64,000 nucleotides of DNA from Cotesia glomerata. Lineage: Eukaryota; Arthropoda; Insecta; Hymenoptera; Braconidae. The stretch spans positions 11,664,142 through 11,728,141 of the forward strand of contig NC_058164.1 in NCBI RefSeq assembly GCF_020080835.1. Reading direction: 5' to 3'. This document shows positions 10,308 through 21,121 of this stretch, piece after piece (positions within the stretch are counted from its first letter, which is position 1; each line of letters starts with the position of its first letter). The position numbers and the translations under genes were made by a program. The notes beneath the pieces are model-generated. The model saw only the letters and a list, made by a program, of their open reading frames with translations, was not told where the DNA came from and did not search any database.

Positions 10308-13121
10308 TTAACCATTAAGGTTTCTTATCCAGTAACTTAACTTTTTTTTTAACAATTTTTTACTACAGACTATAGTTTTCATATCAGCAGGGAGTTTGTT
10401 ATAATATTTAATTGCTACATAATAAGCATTCTGAGTACTAATAGTTTTGTTTATTTTTGGTAGAACTAACAACTTAGATCTTGTATTTGTACATTTTTCA
10501 TAGAATAGGCTTTTACATTCTTGATAGTAGTAAGTTAATGCATTTATTATAAATGAGTTTCTAATTGTCAAGGGGATATTGTTGTAATTATTTTTACATA
10601 GCTTTTTAATTATTTTATGTTGAAGAGATGTGACAGGTTTAATTGAATTGTTATAGGCTCCTCCCCATGCAACAATGCCATAGTTTATTATGCTTTCAAA
10701 CAGTCCATGATAAATAGTTTTTAAAATAGAAGAATTAAGTACCTGGCTAAGCTTGTAAAAAAGGAAAGTGAAATAGTTAAGCTTCTTAGATAATTCATAG
10801 GCATGTTTATCCCACTTCAAGTGTTTATCAAAATATATCCCTAAATATTTACAATTATCAACTCTTGTCAGAGGCTTACCATTTATTTGTAAATCAAACT
10901 TATTTGGGATATTGTCTATGTAGCTTCCAAAGGTAATAAAAGTAGATTTTTCTACATTAAGAGATAGTTGGTTTTCCCTGAGCCATATATCTATTTTATT
11001 AAGCCACTCAGTTAATTTATATTGGACTTCATTCCAGCTATTTCCAGTACAAGAAATAGCTGTGTCGTCAGCATAGGAAACTATAGCATTGCTTGGTATC
11101 ACTTTAAAAATATCATTTATGTATAATAAAAACAGCAAAGGCCCAAGAATCGTGCCTTGCGGAACCCCAACTTTAATAGTTTTAGTTTCACTAGTATAGT
11201 TATTTAATTTAACACATTGTGTTCTATTGCTCAAGTAATTTTTCAGAAGTTGGTGTGGTATACCGTATTTCCAAAGCTTATCAAGTAAGATGTTATGATT
11301 TACTGTGTCGAAGGCTTTAGCCAAATCTAGAAAAGCTAACACAGTTGGAATGTTTTTATCTACATTATTATATATGCTTTTTGTGGTAAAAGTAAGAGCA
11401 TCTATTGTACCTCTATTTTTAACAAAACCGAATTGCTTGTCTAATAAAATGTTATTTTTAGAGCAAAATTCTATTAATCTAGTATGTATAATTTTCTCAA
11501 AGAGTTTAGCCAAATTAGAGATAAGTGATATTGGTCGATAGTTGGTCATTAAATGCTTATTACCAGATTTAAATATTGGTATAACATCAGCTTTTTTTAA
11601 AGCCTCAGGCCAAATTGCTTCACTTATACAGATGTTAAAAGCATATTCTAAGGGACGACTAATATCCCTTGAAATATGTTTAAGTACTTTACTATGAATA
11701 TAATCAATACCTCCTTTTTTATCTTTTAGTTCTAGAATAGTTTTTTCAATTTCAGTTTGACTGGTTGGTTTTAAGAAAAGACTATTACAGTTTTGTTGTA
11801 TACGCGATTCAATATTACATTTTTTAACTTCAATTTTCTTAGCTAAATTTTCACCAATTTCAGTAAAAAACGTAGCAAACTTATCAGCAATAATTTTCTT
11901 ATCATTAATAATTTCATCATTACCTACAATACTGTCAATCTCATTCCTGTTCATTACATTTTTTCCTAATTTACTGTTAACAAATTTCCATATTTTTTTA
12001 CTATCTTTACAGAACTTTTTAACTCTATCAGTCTCATACAAATTTTTAGCAGTCTTGATTAATTTACTTAGAATTTTATTATAATTATGATATTCATTTT
12101 TTAGCTTAATATTATTTTTATCACGTTTCCATACGTTATATAAGAGCTCTTTGGTCTTGCAAGAGATCATGATACCTTTTGTTATCCAATTGCTTCTAGC
12201 TACAGTATTGCACTTTTTATTATTCACTATCTTTGTAGAGTCTTTAATTAGCAGATTTAATTTATTGATGAAGATATCAAAAAATTCTTCTGGATCTTGT
12301 ATATTTAATAGTGTAGACCAGTTAGCTTGATTACTTAAATTCTTTAGTCTAGTATAATCTAAGATATAACACTCGTGTTTATTTTTAAGATGATGCGTAT
12401 CAACACTTAAAGATACAAAGATCGGGTAGTGGTCTGTAAATACATTAGTATAGGTAAAAGATTTAATATCACTAAAATTAGTTTTTATAAATATGTTGTC
12501 TATGCATGATCCTCCTAAATCATGAGGTCTAGTAGTCCCATTGAAATAAGGGAGGTAACCATTATCAAGAAGAGTAGACATAAATAAATTTGTTATTTGA
12601 TCAACACTTTGAAGATTAAAATTAAAGTCCCCAGCAATAACATGATTTTTTCCGTGTTTATCCGATAAATATGTTGATAGTAGATTAACAAAAGATTCTT
12701 TATTTACATCATGACATCTGTATACACCCGATACCTTGATGGATTTATTGTTATTTAGTTTTATTTTGACTGAGACAGTTTTTAAATCACCAACTACTTC
12801 CGTCATTGGTGTATATTGTAATGACTTTTTCACATACATAATAACACCATCAGCTCTATTAATATGGCTGTGGTTGTAATAGATATCATAATTATTAAGC
12901 GAATAGAAAGAGTAACACATAAGTGACCAGGTTTCCGAACATACAATGACATAAGGTTTTATGGTTAAGTTTTCAATAAATATTTCTAGTTTTTCAAAGT
13001 TAGAATTTATGTTTCTCACGTTTAAATGCAGTATTAATAAATTTTCAATGTTAAGAGAACTGTTTAAACTATCCAAATCACTATAACTATTTTCAATTTG
13101 AATATCAAAATTATCACTCAT
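10308..13121 (-). CDS. LINE ORF2: endonuclease-reverse transcriptase, intact
   Basis: An uninterrupted 937-codon frame. The N-terminal apurinic-type endonuclease has LLILHLNVRNINSNF (~27-41), SETW (~61), AGDFNFNL (~163) and TDHYP (~231). The reverse transcriptase follows: NYRPISLISNLAKLFEK, motif A LDLAKAFDTVNH, motif B GVPQGTILGPLLFLLYINDI, motif C SYADDTAI. The C-terminus ends with a YYNKLP-type segment and no CCHC knuckle, as in CR1/Jockey-like proteins. The protein nicks target DNA and primes cDNA synthesis from its own RNA. Its start lies 33 bp after the ORF1 stop. All catalytic motifs I can see are present, so this copy may encode a working enzyme even though its ORF1 is broken. Confidence 0.93.
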   Translation of the reverse strand: MSDNFDIQIENSYSDLDSLNSSLNIENLLILHLNVRNINSNFEKLEIFIENLTIKPYVIVCSETWSLMCYSFYSLNNYDIYYNHSHINRADGVIMYVKKSLQYTPMTEVVGDLKTVSVKIKLNNNKSIKVSGVYRCHDVNKESFVNLLSTYLSDKHGKNHVIAGDFNFNLQSVDQITNLFMSTLLDNGYLPYFNGTTRPHDLGGSCIDNIFIKTNFSDIKSFTYTNVFTDHYPIFVSLSVDTHHLKNKHECYILDYTRLKNLSNQANWSTLLNIQDPEEFFDIFINKLNLLIKDSTKIVNNKKCNTVARSNWITKGIMISCKTKELLYNVWKRDKNNIKLKNEYHNYNKILSKLIKTAKNLYETDRVKKFCKDSKKIWKFVNSKLGKNVMNRNEIDSIVGNDEIINDKKIIADKFATFFTEIGENLAKKIEVKKCNIESRIQQNCNSLFLKPTSQTEIEKTILELKDKKGGIDYIHSKVLKHISRDISRPLEYAFNICISEAIWPEALKKADVIPIFKSGNKHLMTNYRPISLISNLAKLFEKIIHTRLIEFCSKNNILLDKQFGFVKNRGTIDALTFTTKSIYNNVDKNIPTVLAFLDLAKAFDTVNHNILLDKLWKYGIPHQLLKNYLSNRTQCVKLNNYTSETKTIKVGVPQGTILGPLLFLLYINDIFKVIPSNAIVSYADDTAISCTGNSWNEVQYKLTEWLNKIDIWLRENQLSLNVEKSTFITFGSYIDNIPNKFDLQINGKPLTRVDNCKYLGIYFDKHLKWDKHAYELSKKLNYFTFLFYKLSQVLNSSILKTIYHGLFESIINYGIVAWGGAYNNSIKPVTSLQHKIIKKLCKNNYNNIPLTIRNSFIINALTYYYQECKSLFYEKCTNTRSKLLVLPKINKTISTQNAYYVAIKYYNKLPADMKTIVCSKKLLKKKLSYWIRNLNG

Positions 13122-13154
13122 TAGGATTGTAGAGAGCTAATTTTAGTTTATTTC

Positions 13155-14466
13155 CTACCTTATCGATATTGGAATTTCAGGTTTAGTTGGATAGTCACAA
13201 TTATTTATCAGATTATTAAATTTGTAAGTGAGATAAGGACAGCATGTTTCGTTTGCACAGTGGTTAGTTGGTCTGTTTTTTTGATACTTATTATTGTAAA
13301 AAACACAATTTACGCATTTTTTTTCTTGTTGTTTACATTCACTAGTTAGATGATCACCAGCACAAGTTATAGACTTAACTGAGTTTAGACATTTTTTATG
13401 ATTATGATTCAGTCTACCACATTTACTACATAAATTGATGTTGAAAAAGTCGAAAACACGACATCGTTGATGACCTATATAAATTTTAAAATCATTGTTT
13501 GAGAGATATAAGTAAGTTTCAGGAGTAATTTCCAGAATGAGTGTCCTTTTGCCAATATTATTTTGATAATCTGCCACAATGTTAAAAGCAGCATCTAATT
13601 CCAGGAAGTTTCTGTTGTTGATGTCTTCACACAGGTCCTCCTTAGATAAATTGTTATCAACATTGATGACTTTAACTTTTGGTAATTTTAAATTTTCTAT
13701 CTCAACACTATAATCACGGCCAAGTTTATCACACAACACTGTTTTAGCTCTCGCAACATTATCCTTACAGCAAACAGACATTATTCCTTCATTATTTTTC
13801 TTGACATAATTAATTGGTATCACCATATCATCCGTAATCTTATTCTTAACTTGTTCTAGTGTCTCATTATTGTTATTATCTTTGTGTTTAACCAATATCT
13901 TTGGTATTTTAACATGTATGTGTGTGTTGCTTTTGACAGCACTAGCATACGTACTTTGAGGTTTATTAATGTAAGAGGAGTAACTATCGATAAGAGTCAT
14001 CTAAAATCTTATTTCTTGCTTGAAGTTCTGTATTAAGTTGCCTGAGCAACTCGTTCTCCATCCTAATAGTTGTTAATTCCTCAGTATCAGCAGTTTCACT
14101 TATACCAGACTAATTTTTCGACTGATTTAGAGATATGTTATTGCATAACTCATTACGTAGTTCTTCCTTCTCATATAATTTAATTTGTGTAATTAATTTT
14201 CGTGTGTTTTCGTCTAGCATGTTTACATCATATTCAATTTTCGTGGTTAGGTTGTCCTTATGGTGATTCGGGCAAATAACCAGCATATCACTTAAGTAAT
14301 GACCATTTGTATATTTATTAAAATCACCTTCATGATATACATTTTCACAAATAATGCAGATAACTATTTTAGGCACTTTAGACATCGGATGGCACTTAAA
14401 AACTTTACACGAATTTTCAACGTTACTTGCTGTGTCGGCCATCTTGAAATTATTCACTATAAACAT
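13155..14466 (-). pseudogene. LINE ORF1: PHD + coiled coil + zinc knuckles, broken
   Basis: The N-terminal part (14466-14110) has a PHD-like zinc finger: FKCHPM, CIICENVYHEG and VICPNHH supply the Cys/His ligands. It ends at a TAG (14110-14112). Reading on in the same frame gives a coiled-coil-like stretch (RMENELLRQLNTELQARNK), then a frame change near 14000 into the 281-aa C-terminal part (14000-13155). That part has a first knuckle CSKCGRLNHNHKKC, a second with its first Cys replaced by Ser (SITCAGDHLTSEC), and a third starting CVNC. ORF1 therefore carries one nonsense codon and one frameshift. The product would be the RNA-binding chaperone of the element. Confidence 0.8.
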
Positions 14467-14509
14467 TTGTTTGTTCTCGATTTATTTATTTAAAAAAAAA
14501 TTTATTAAA

Positions 14510-14720
14510 AATGTGCCTTTATCTAGCCTCCCTATCGCATTTTTTAATATTTTGTTTGCAACGCGGGTCAATAAACCTCTGTTTAAGATTGTTCATGTAT
14601 AAAAAACGTTTGTTACTACTTCAAAATGTTTATTTTTTGTTTAATTAACATTTTTAGTTAGCTGAATATTTGTATTTTAAATATTGGCACTGCGCCCGCG
14701 TCAACTTTACGTAAATAATT
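14510..14720 (-). repeat. Dispersed ~210-bp repeat (inverted partner at 28640)
   Basis: The reverse complement matches 28640-28865 over its whole length, sharing 'ttaattaacatttttaa', 'ttagctgaatatttgtatt', 'cactgcgc' and 'cctctgttta'. It lies directly upstream of the minus-strand LINE ORF1, so it could be that LINE's 5' UTR/promoter or an independent short element. The other copy has no LINE attached. Confidence 0.65.
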
Positions 14721-15040
14721 TATTAAGAATGATAATCCTCACTGCACATTCTATAACTGATCTAAATAATAATTAAAGAATTAATAAGTATTTTTTTTTT
14801 TAAATCGAAATAATTGATGAAATATTTATAAGCATTGTTTACATTTCGTTAATCCTTAATAACCTATCTTCATTCTTATCTTCATAAAACCACGTGGAAG
14901 AGAAGAATAGGACCGCAACGTGTAGTTTTTATGATTTTATAATAAGTTTTATTTTAATAAAGCATTATAAAATTTTTTATGAAATTGTTATTTCTTTTTT
15001 ATTTTAATAATAGTTTGTATTATTCATGAAAATAGAATTG
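14721..15040. other. AT-rich spacer between two LINEs
   Basis: About 320 bp with no open frame or repeat that I can place. Confidence 0.4.
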
Positions 15041-15172
15041 ATGAGTATTAGATAGATATTTATTGCCTTTTTGTACATTTTACAATCGCAATAGAGGTTA
15101 CAGATATTTGGTACATGTAAGATATGAAATATAGTATGTAAGATTGTTATTATAATTAAGTATATTGTTAAA

Positions 15173-18100
15173 TTATTTATTTATAATGGATCCTCTTAGA
15201 ATACAAAGTTTTTCGATGAGCTGGTACAATAATTTTAGATGTTTTGGCTTATGAAAGTTTAATATTTCGTTTAGACTATTATGAGTTTGTACAATACCAA
15301 TACTACTGAGAAAATCTTTTCTTAAATTTAACAGGGTAGGACAGCAGAACAGAAAGTGAGCCAATGTATCTTTTTCTCCGGACATGCAAATAAGGCAGTT
15401 GAGGAAAGGAAAGAAATCATTTATTTTGTCATTTATAATTATTTTAAAGCCGAAGTTATTAGCTGTCCGCATTTGAGCGAAGACTTTTTTTACTTGTAAC
15501 TCGACATTACTCATTAGATAGTTGTTAGTGTTAGGAGTGCAAATTACATTTGATTCAAGGTAAGCAATATTAAGGGTTTGATTTAGTATTTTTTGCTCAA
15601 GTAGCTTTTTATATTTATCTAAAAGTTTTATGCCGGCTCTTTCCCATAATTTACCATCTAGTGAGTCAATGAGATACAAGAAATTCGGATCTACAGTGTT
15701 AATAAAGTTGCCGACTTGCGCAAACCAGTTATACTCCGAGTTTTTATTGCGTTTATACAAAGTAATTTGTTTTTTCAGACACAGAAACGGTAATCTATTT
15801 TCTTGCATGCTTCAAATTTTTACTAACCAATTCCATGTGTGTTTCCATATCGTATAAGACAGACCTAACTTATTTGTTTCCTGCTTAATCAGGGCATTAG
15901 AGGTAGTTCGTTTCAGGCTGAGTATATTTTTGAAAAATTCAGTTATTAAACAGTCTAGATCGTCGGAATATCTTAAAGCCCATATAGGTGCAGCGTACAG
16001 GGCTACAGAGGCTACCATCCCATCAAACATGGAAGCAATAATATCAAAGTTATTTATTTTCGATCGATAGATTAGGGAGATAACAGCACCTATCGCGGAT
16101 CTTGCTTTTTTGATCATGTAAGTTAGCGCTAGTCTTCCCCGTCCAGATGATGAGAGAGGTATGCCTAAATAAGTGTAATTTGAGACAACTTTGATATTGT
16201 TATTATTATAAAAAAACTTTAGATTTTTGGGAATTCTACCAGCTTTACGGCAATACAAAATCTCCGTTTTACATTCGTTAACAATAAGTTGATTAATTTC
16301 GCAGTAAGTGTGTAAAACTTTGAGCATAGCTGCCACGTTGGCTTTGCTCCTCGCAAGTATTGCCAGATCGTCCGCGTAAAGTAGTAAAAAAACATAGATT
16401 GTAGGGTTAATGTTTATGCCGTACAAGCCCCTCGAGCGGAAGAAGTCCTCCATGTCGAAAATATACAGTATGAACAAGAGCGGACTCAAAATCTCACCTT
16501 GTAAAACACCCTCGTTTATTTCAATTTTTTCAGATAAGCCGTCTTTGGCTCTTATTCTTATGGAGGCTTTATCATACAAATTTTTCAGGATTCTAATTAA
16601 TTTAGCACTTACACCCAACCCAAGGAGTTTACTCCATAATTTATCGTGAACTATAGAGTCAAATGCCCGTTTAAAATCTACAAATATGACATAAGCTTTG
16701 CCTTTTTCCTGTCTAAGATTTGTATGAATTGCCTCCAATAAGACAAAAAGATTATCCATACAGCTTCTCTGGGATCTGAAGCCCGCCTGTCCTTCGGGTA
16801 AAATATTACAGTTGTTAGCCCAGGTGTAAAGTCTATCTGCGAGCATAGAAGTGAAAAGTTTAGTGATATGATTCACCAGGGCAATAGCTCTATAGTTATT
16901 TAAATCATTTTTATCACCCTTCTTATGTATCATAGTTACTATTATATTTGACCAAGTGTTTGGGACTTCTTCCTCTCTTAGAATCTTATTGAATAAGCCC
17001 AGTAAGTAGAGTTTCCAATTATAGGGAAGTGACTTGTAAAATTCATTTGATATAGCATCCTCTCCGGGGGACTTATTTAATTTACTCCTATTTAAAGCCT
17101 TTGGAAGATCAGACATAGTGAAATCTCTGTCCAGAAAAGGATCTAAAATACCATAGTATAAACAGTTAGCAGGTGTGTGTTGCCTTGAAATACTTGAATA
17201 GAACTCCACCCACTGGGTTGCTGTAATATCTGGTGTGTTATAAGTCTTACCGCTAAATTTATTTAACGTTTTCCAGAATTCTAAGGGTTTTTTTGAATTA
17301 TTTACGTTGGAGGTCAGTCTGCTTAAGTATTCATCTTTTTTTTGCTTACAAATATATCTATACTTTTTAAGTTCTGTTAAGTAATTGATTCTGTCAGTAG
17401 CGTTAAAATTATTTTTTCTATATAATCTTAGTTTACAATTAGCAATATGTTTTTGTTCTCTACAATTTTTATCATGCCACGGAGCAGCATACGAGGAGGT
17501 TGTTTTTTTATCACAAATCAATTGAGCCATGCCATATTCGGCAGATACATCAGTGACGGCACGTAACAAACGCTCTTGAATATCATTAACCGAATCAGAG
17601 TTAAAATTTACACACAAAAGAGAGGATCTTTTCATTGAGTGACCAAAATTATACTTATTTTTATTATCCCAAATTAACCTAGTAATTTTAGCTTTTTTAG
17701 TCAAACCCCTCAAATCCTTGCATAGATTAGCTGCGGAGTTTTGTTTTACACTTAGTAGAGTAGGGAAATGATCTGAGAAATTTATCGAAAAAAGAACACC
17801 AAAGTCCTCAACATAGTCTAAACCGTTAACATTTACCCAAGCTAAGTCAATAATGGTACTCCCCCTCCCACAGTAAGTCGGTTGTGCCGGTCCGTCACTA
17901 GTGGATCTACCATTTACAATAATAAAGTTTAAACTATACATAACGTTGTTTACAGCAATCCCACGCTGGTTTAGATCTTCACAGGTGAACACACTTTTTG
18001 CCACTAGGTTTGAGCCGATAAATAATTCTTCCTGTAACGGCTCTGGAGCTCCGATGTGCGCGTTGAAATTACCCATGATGTATATAGGAAGAGAGTTATG

Positions 18101-18505
18101 TTGTAGCTTTATCGTTTCTGTAGCATCTTGGAAATTTAGTAGATCAGTGTGAAAATATTTGTCGTTTGGGCGAAGATAAGTAAAGCCAAATATAAAGTCA
18201 GATTTGGTCGAGTTCCGAGTAACTCGTGCAAAATAGCAGTTGTATGATTTATGCAGTTGGTTGATGGTAAGATCTTTTTTAATGAGGATTAACATTCCTC
18301 CACTCGGTCGACCCATGGTGTTACATTTGGTCGCATTTATCCAGTGTAAATTATAACAGTTTTCCCAGAAGCTTAGTTTTGAGGGTTTAGTGGACCAAGT
18401 TTCCATGATTCCAATAATGTCATGCCTGAGCATCTCCGTATTTGTCTGCAAGTTTTTCAATCCGTTCACATTCCAAGCCAATATAGTAAGAGGATCCGTA
18501 GATTG
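15173..18505 (-). pseudogene. LINE ORF2: endonuclease-RT with one in-frame TGA
   Basis: An EN-RT protein of about 1,110 codons. The endonuclease opens with LAWNVNGLKN and ETWS and carries SDHFP, but its catalytic GDFN box reads GNFNAHIG (Asp to Asn). RT motifs: NNYRAIALVNHITKLF, motif A FVDFKRAFDSIVHDKL, motif B GVLQGEILSPLLFILYI, motif C LLYADDLAILA. A TGA at 15812-15814 follows WLVKI, and the frame then continues without shift for 211 codons to a CLICMSGEKDTLAHFLFCC zinc knuckle and the real stop at 15173. The frame is continuous with ORF1 across TAG 18506-18508, and no ATG precedes the first endonuclease strand. The N-for-D change suggests an impaired nickase. Confidence 0.85.
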
Positions 18506-19306
18506 CTAATTTTTCTTGTGAGTTAAAGCGCGAGCAGGATTGTTTGCGACACCTAATTTGTTGTGTATTGGCGTCTGAGTTTCTCGCAGTTCACCTAAAT
18601 CTTCGTCCCATTGCATCCATTTGTCATCAATGCAGACCTTGTTTCTGTAAAGTTTAACCTTGGCCCCTCGAGATTTATGATCTTTCGAGGCAAGTCTCAG
18701 ATTGTGCATTTCTGAGGCTTGTAGAGCAGTGAGATAATTTTCGATGTAGATTTTAGTACCATCTAAATTGCTTCTTTTATTAATCATGATCTGTTTCTTA
18801 ACTTCGAGATTTGTTAGTGTTATTTTATAAATATTATGATCTTTACCCAAGATTTTTAAGTTGTTAAAGCAATTGTTAAGGTTGAACTTAATTTTCAGGA
18901 AATCATTTATGTAGCCCGTTGCAGTTTCGAGGTTGTCCAGGGCTTTTAGACCTTTGATAATTATGTTTGTTTTTCTCTCCCTCCTATCTTTATTTTCTAG
19001 GTTTTGTGCAAATTTAAGAAGATTGTTTAGTTTTGCTTGATTAGGACCGTTACTTGAGCTTGCAGAAGCACCTGATTCAAGTTTTTTGTTGGTCATTTTT
19101 AGGCTGAAAGCTAGGCTTTCAACTTTCTCCTTGAGGTCTTTAATCTCAGCTTTATGTTTTGTTTCTATTGAGTCAATGCGCATGGTGATTTTATTTTCCA
19201 TGGAGGTGAATTTATTTTCGTTGCTGGTCTTGAGCCCGTCGATTCTTTCGTTCAAATCGTTTCTTAAGTTGTTAATGGCATTCAAAATAGTGTCACAATT
19301 GGACAT
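18506..19306 (-). CDS. LINE ORF1: coiled coil + RRM-like RNA-binding protein
   Basis: 266 codons. Residues ~1-75 form a charged coiled coil (DLNERIDGLKTSNENKFTSM). A Ser/Asn linker follows, then RRERKTNIIIKGLKAL (~112-125), typical of the RRM-like core of L1 ORF1 proteins, and a C-terminal domain with KIYIENYLTALQA and KSRGAKVKLYRNK. It is expected to coat the element RNA as a trimeric chaperone. It overlaps the preceding 161-codon frame by 25 nt in another frame. It ends in TAG, after which ORF2 continues in the same frame. Confidence 0.75.
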   Translation of the reverse strand: MSNCDTILNAINNLRNDLNERIDGLKTSNENKFTSMENKITMRIDSIETKHKAEIKDLKEKVESLAFSLKMTNKKLESGASASSSNGPNQAKLNNLLKFAQNLENKDRRERKTNIIIKGLKALDNLETATGYINDFLKIKFNLNNCFNNLKILGKDHNIYKITLTNLEVKKQIMINKRSNLDGTKIYIENYLTALQASEMHNLRLASKDHKSRGAKVKLYRNKVCIDDKWMQWDEDLGELRETQTPIHNKLGVANNPARALTHKKN

Positions 19307-19767
19307 TGCTGTAGGAGAGGAGGATTCATTGAAGTAGAAGTCATGCCGCTGTTAGGAGATGAGCAGATATGTTCCTTTCTAAGTTGTTTCTTTTTTGAAG
19401 AGGCTAGTATTTTATCTGCCGTCTCCTGGAAGGATTTCTCGAGGCTGTCGTCCAGGTCTCTATTTCTTTTGAAGTAGTCTTTTATCGAGCAGGATGAGCT
19501 AGAGCGTTGAGAATTTAGTCTTTCGAGGTTTGTGCGACGTCCTCGTCTGGATTTGGTGTTTGGAGCAACAACCGAATTGTTTTGACAGGCAGTGTCTAGC
19601 TCGTTGTTTTGGTTTGCATGCGCAAGCGCTGTCTCGAGTATGCAGGTGTTAGTATTTATACTGTAGATTTTCTCCTTCTGTGACTGATCCACACACATAT
19701 GGACTACCGAATTTTCGCCGGTTGTGGCAAGTGTACTACCCTCACTAAAAACATCACTCATAACCAT
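19282..19767 (-). CDS. LINE leader ORF (161 aa), function unknown
   Basis: A Ser/Asn-rich, low-complexity protein with a basic patch KSRRGRRTNLERL and SIKDYFKRNRDLDDSLEKSFQETADKIL. No domain is recognised. It overlaps ORF1 by 25 nt in a different frame. Either it is the true N-terminus of ORF1 split by a one-base indel, or a separate leader ORF. The 5' end of the element probably lies just upstream. Confidence 0.5.
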   Translation of the reverse strand: MVMSDVFSEGSTLATTGENSVVHMCVDQSQKEKIYSINTNTCILETALAHANQNNELDTACQNNSVVAPNTKSRRGRRTNLERLNSQRSSSSCSIKDYFKRNRDLDDSLEKSFQETADKILASSKKKQLRKEHICSSPNSGMTSTSMNPPLLQQCPIVTLF

Positions 19768-19790
19768 AAAATCTAACGCATAAATGACTA

Positions 19791-20231
19791 TTATAAATGT
19801 TAATTAATTAAATTAATTACACAGAGATTCATTCAGATTATTATATCCGATTAAAGAACACTTTTAAAACTACAGATTAGATACAGATTAAGGGAACTAT
19901 TGGTGAATGAATATAAAGAATTCTTATAAAACTCAGGAGCACAAATAAAACACGTCTATTCAGTTATACGGGTAAATGTAACCTCCGAATTGATAAGTAT
20001 TAAAAAAAAATATACATGCATTAATTAAAAATAGTTTCTATATTTTTTAAGAAATTTAAAATGAAATGGATATTTATTATTTATTTATTTAATGATATTG
20101 AAATTGGCTGACGTCTAACAATTTTTTTTCATTATTTAAATTAATTGAAAAGTGATTCTTAAAAAATTACACTTGTAGATGTTTAAATTTTTTACATATG
20201 AAATATTTTTTTTTTTGTAATAATATTTTCC
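19791..20231. other. AT-rich stretch between LINE and DNA transposon
   Basis: About 440 bp of AT-rich sequence without open frames or recognisable repeats. It ends at the TTAA that flanks the next transposon. Confidence 0.45.
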
Positions 20232-20235
20232 TTAA

Positions 20236-20253
20236 GGGAGTATTCTACTGTAG
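20236..20253 (+). repeat. Left terminal inverted repeat with TTAA flank
   Basis: 18 bp identical to the reverse complement of 28267-28284; TTAA lies at 20232-20235. Similarity stops abruptly after 18 bp, which marks the true TIR length. Confidence 0.9.
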
Positions 20254-21046
20254 AGGCATGAATTTCGCCCGGTTTTAGAAGCGCTGTACGAAGGAAACAA
20301 AAAATATTTTTACAATCAATTTTTTTATCATTTGTTTATTGATGTTTTATTATTACATAAAAAAATTATTAAAAAAAAAAAATTAGGAAAACGGTTGACC
20401 CTGAAGGCCATCCCTGCAACTTCCCGCTAATTCCATACTTAGGCGCTTAAAATTGCACCAATGGCGTTTTTGAGCTCTTCGAGCTCAAAAATACAATTTA
20501 TGGGTTATTTTGAGCTCTTCAAGCCCAAAGAGATTGTTTTCCTATGATTTTGAGCTCTTCGAGCTCAAAAGTCTGATAGGGATTTGATAACTTTTGATAA
20601 CTTTTGAATGAATAAACCGATTTTCACGCGGTTGGCAGCATTTGACGCAGTTTTTCAAGCCTCACTAAGAATCTTAAATTTTGAATTGATCGCGCTAGGA
20701 ATTTTGGAGTTATTCCGAAAGAACACTTTTTTCGGTTTTCTTTCGTTCACGATATCTCTCGAACGAATCAACCGATTTTGACCGGACTGGTGGCGATCGA
20801 CGTGGTTTTTTGAGGTTAAGAGCTGATTAGTTTTTGGAATTGAACTATTAAGCCGTTTAAAAGTTATTCCAAAAAAACCACATTTGAAAAAATTTTTTTT
20901 TTCAGTTTTTTGAAGATTTCTCAAAATCTATTGATCTGAATCGGTCCAAATAGTTTTCAAAATCTAAGTTTGGTCAAGCCCTTTCGAATGGCACCAACCG
21001 CGATGAAATCGGTCGAGCCGTTCAAAAGTTATAAGCGGTTCACATA

Positions 21047-21050
<4 letters not shown>

Positions 21051-21120
<70 letters not shown>
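21051..21120. repeat. (CA)n tract, 5' flank of the R1-clade insertion
   Basis: 35 CA dinucleotides running directly into ORF1 coding sequence of the LINE at 21122, with no intervening base pairs of other origin. Confidence 0.95.

Positions 21121-21121
<1 letters not shown>

Larger units (their letters stand above)
10063..14490 (-). mobile_element. CR1/Jockey-group non-LTR retrotransposon
   Basis: A ~4.4-kb LINE read on the minus strand. It has a PHD/coiled-coil/zinc-knuckle ORF1 (broken, 14466 to 13155), a 33-bp spacer, an intact endonuclease-reverse transcriptase ORF2 (13121 to 10308), a ~220-bp 3' UTR, and a 3' tail of short TAAA-type repeats (10063-10089 on plus reads 'tttatttatttattta'). 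A microsatellite-like tail instead of poly(A), together with a PHD-type ORF1, fits CR1/Jockey-group elements; the exact clade is inferred. Target duplications were not found. Confidence 0.85.
15040..19790 (-). mobile_element. Second non-LTR retrotransposon (L1-type ORF1, RLE-free)
   Basis: A ~4.7-kb minus-strand LINE. From 5' to 3' it has a 161-codon leader frame (19767-19282), a 266-codon coiled-coil/RRM-like ORF1 (19306-18506), an in-frame TAG, then ORF2 to 15173 interrupted by one TGA. An AATAAA-like signal lies near 15056-15063. L1, RTE-like and related clades share this layout; I cannot fix the clade by eye. It lies beside the CR1/Jockey-group LINE in the same orientation but shares no obvious sequence with it. 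Confidence 0.8.
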
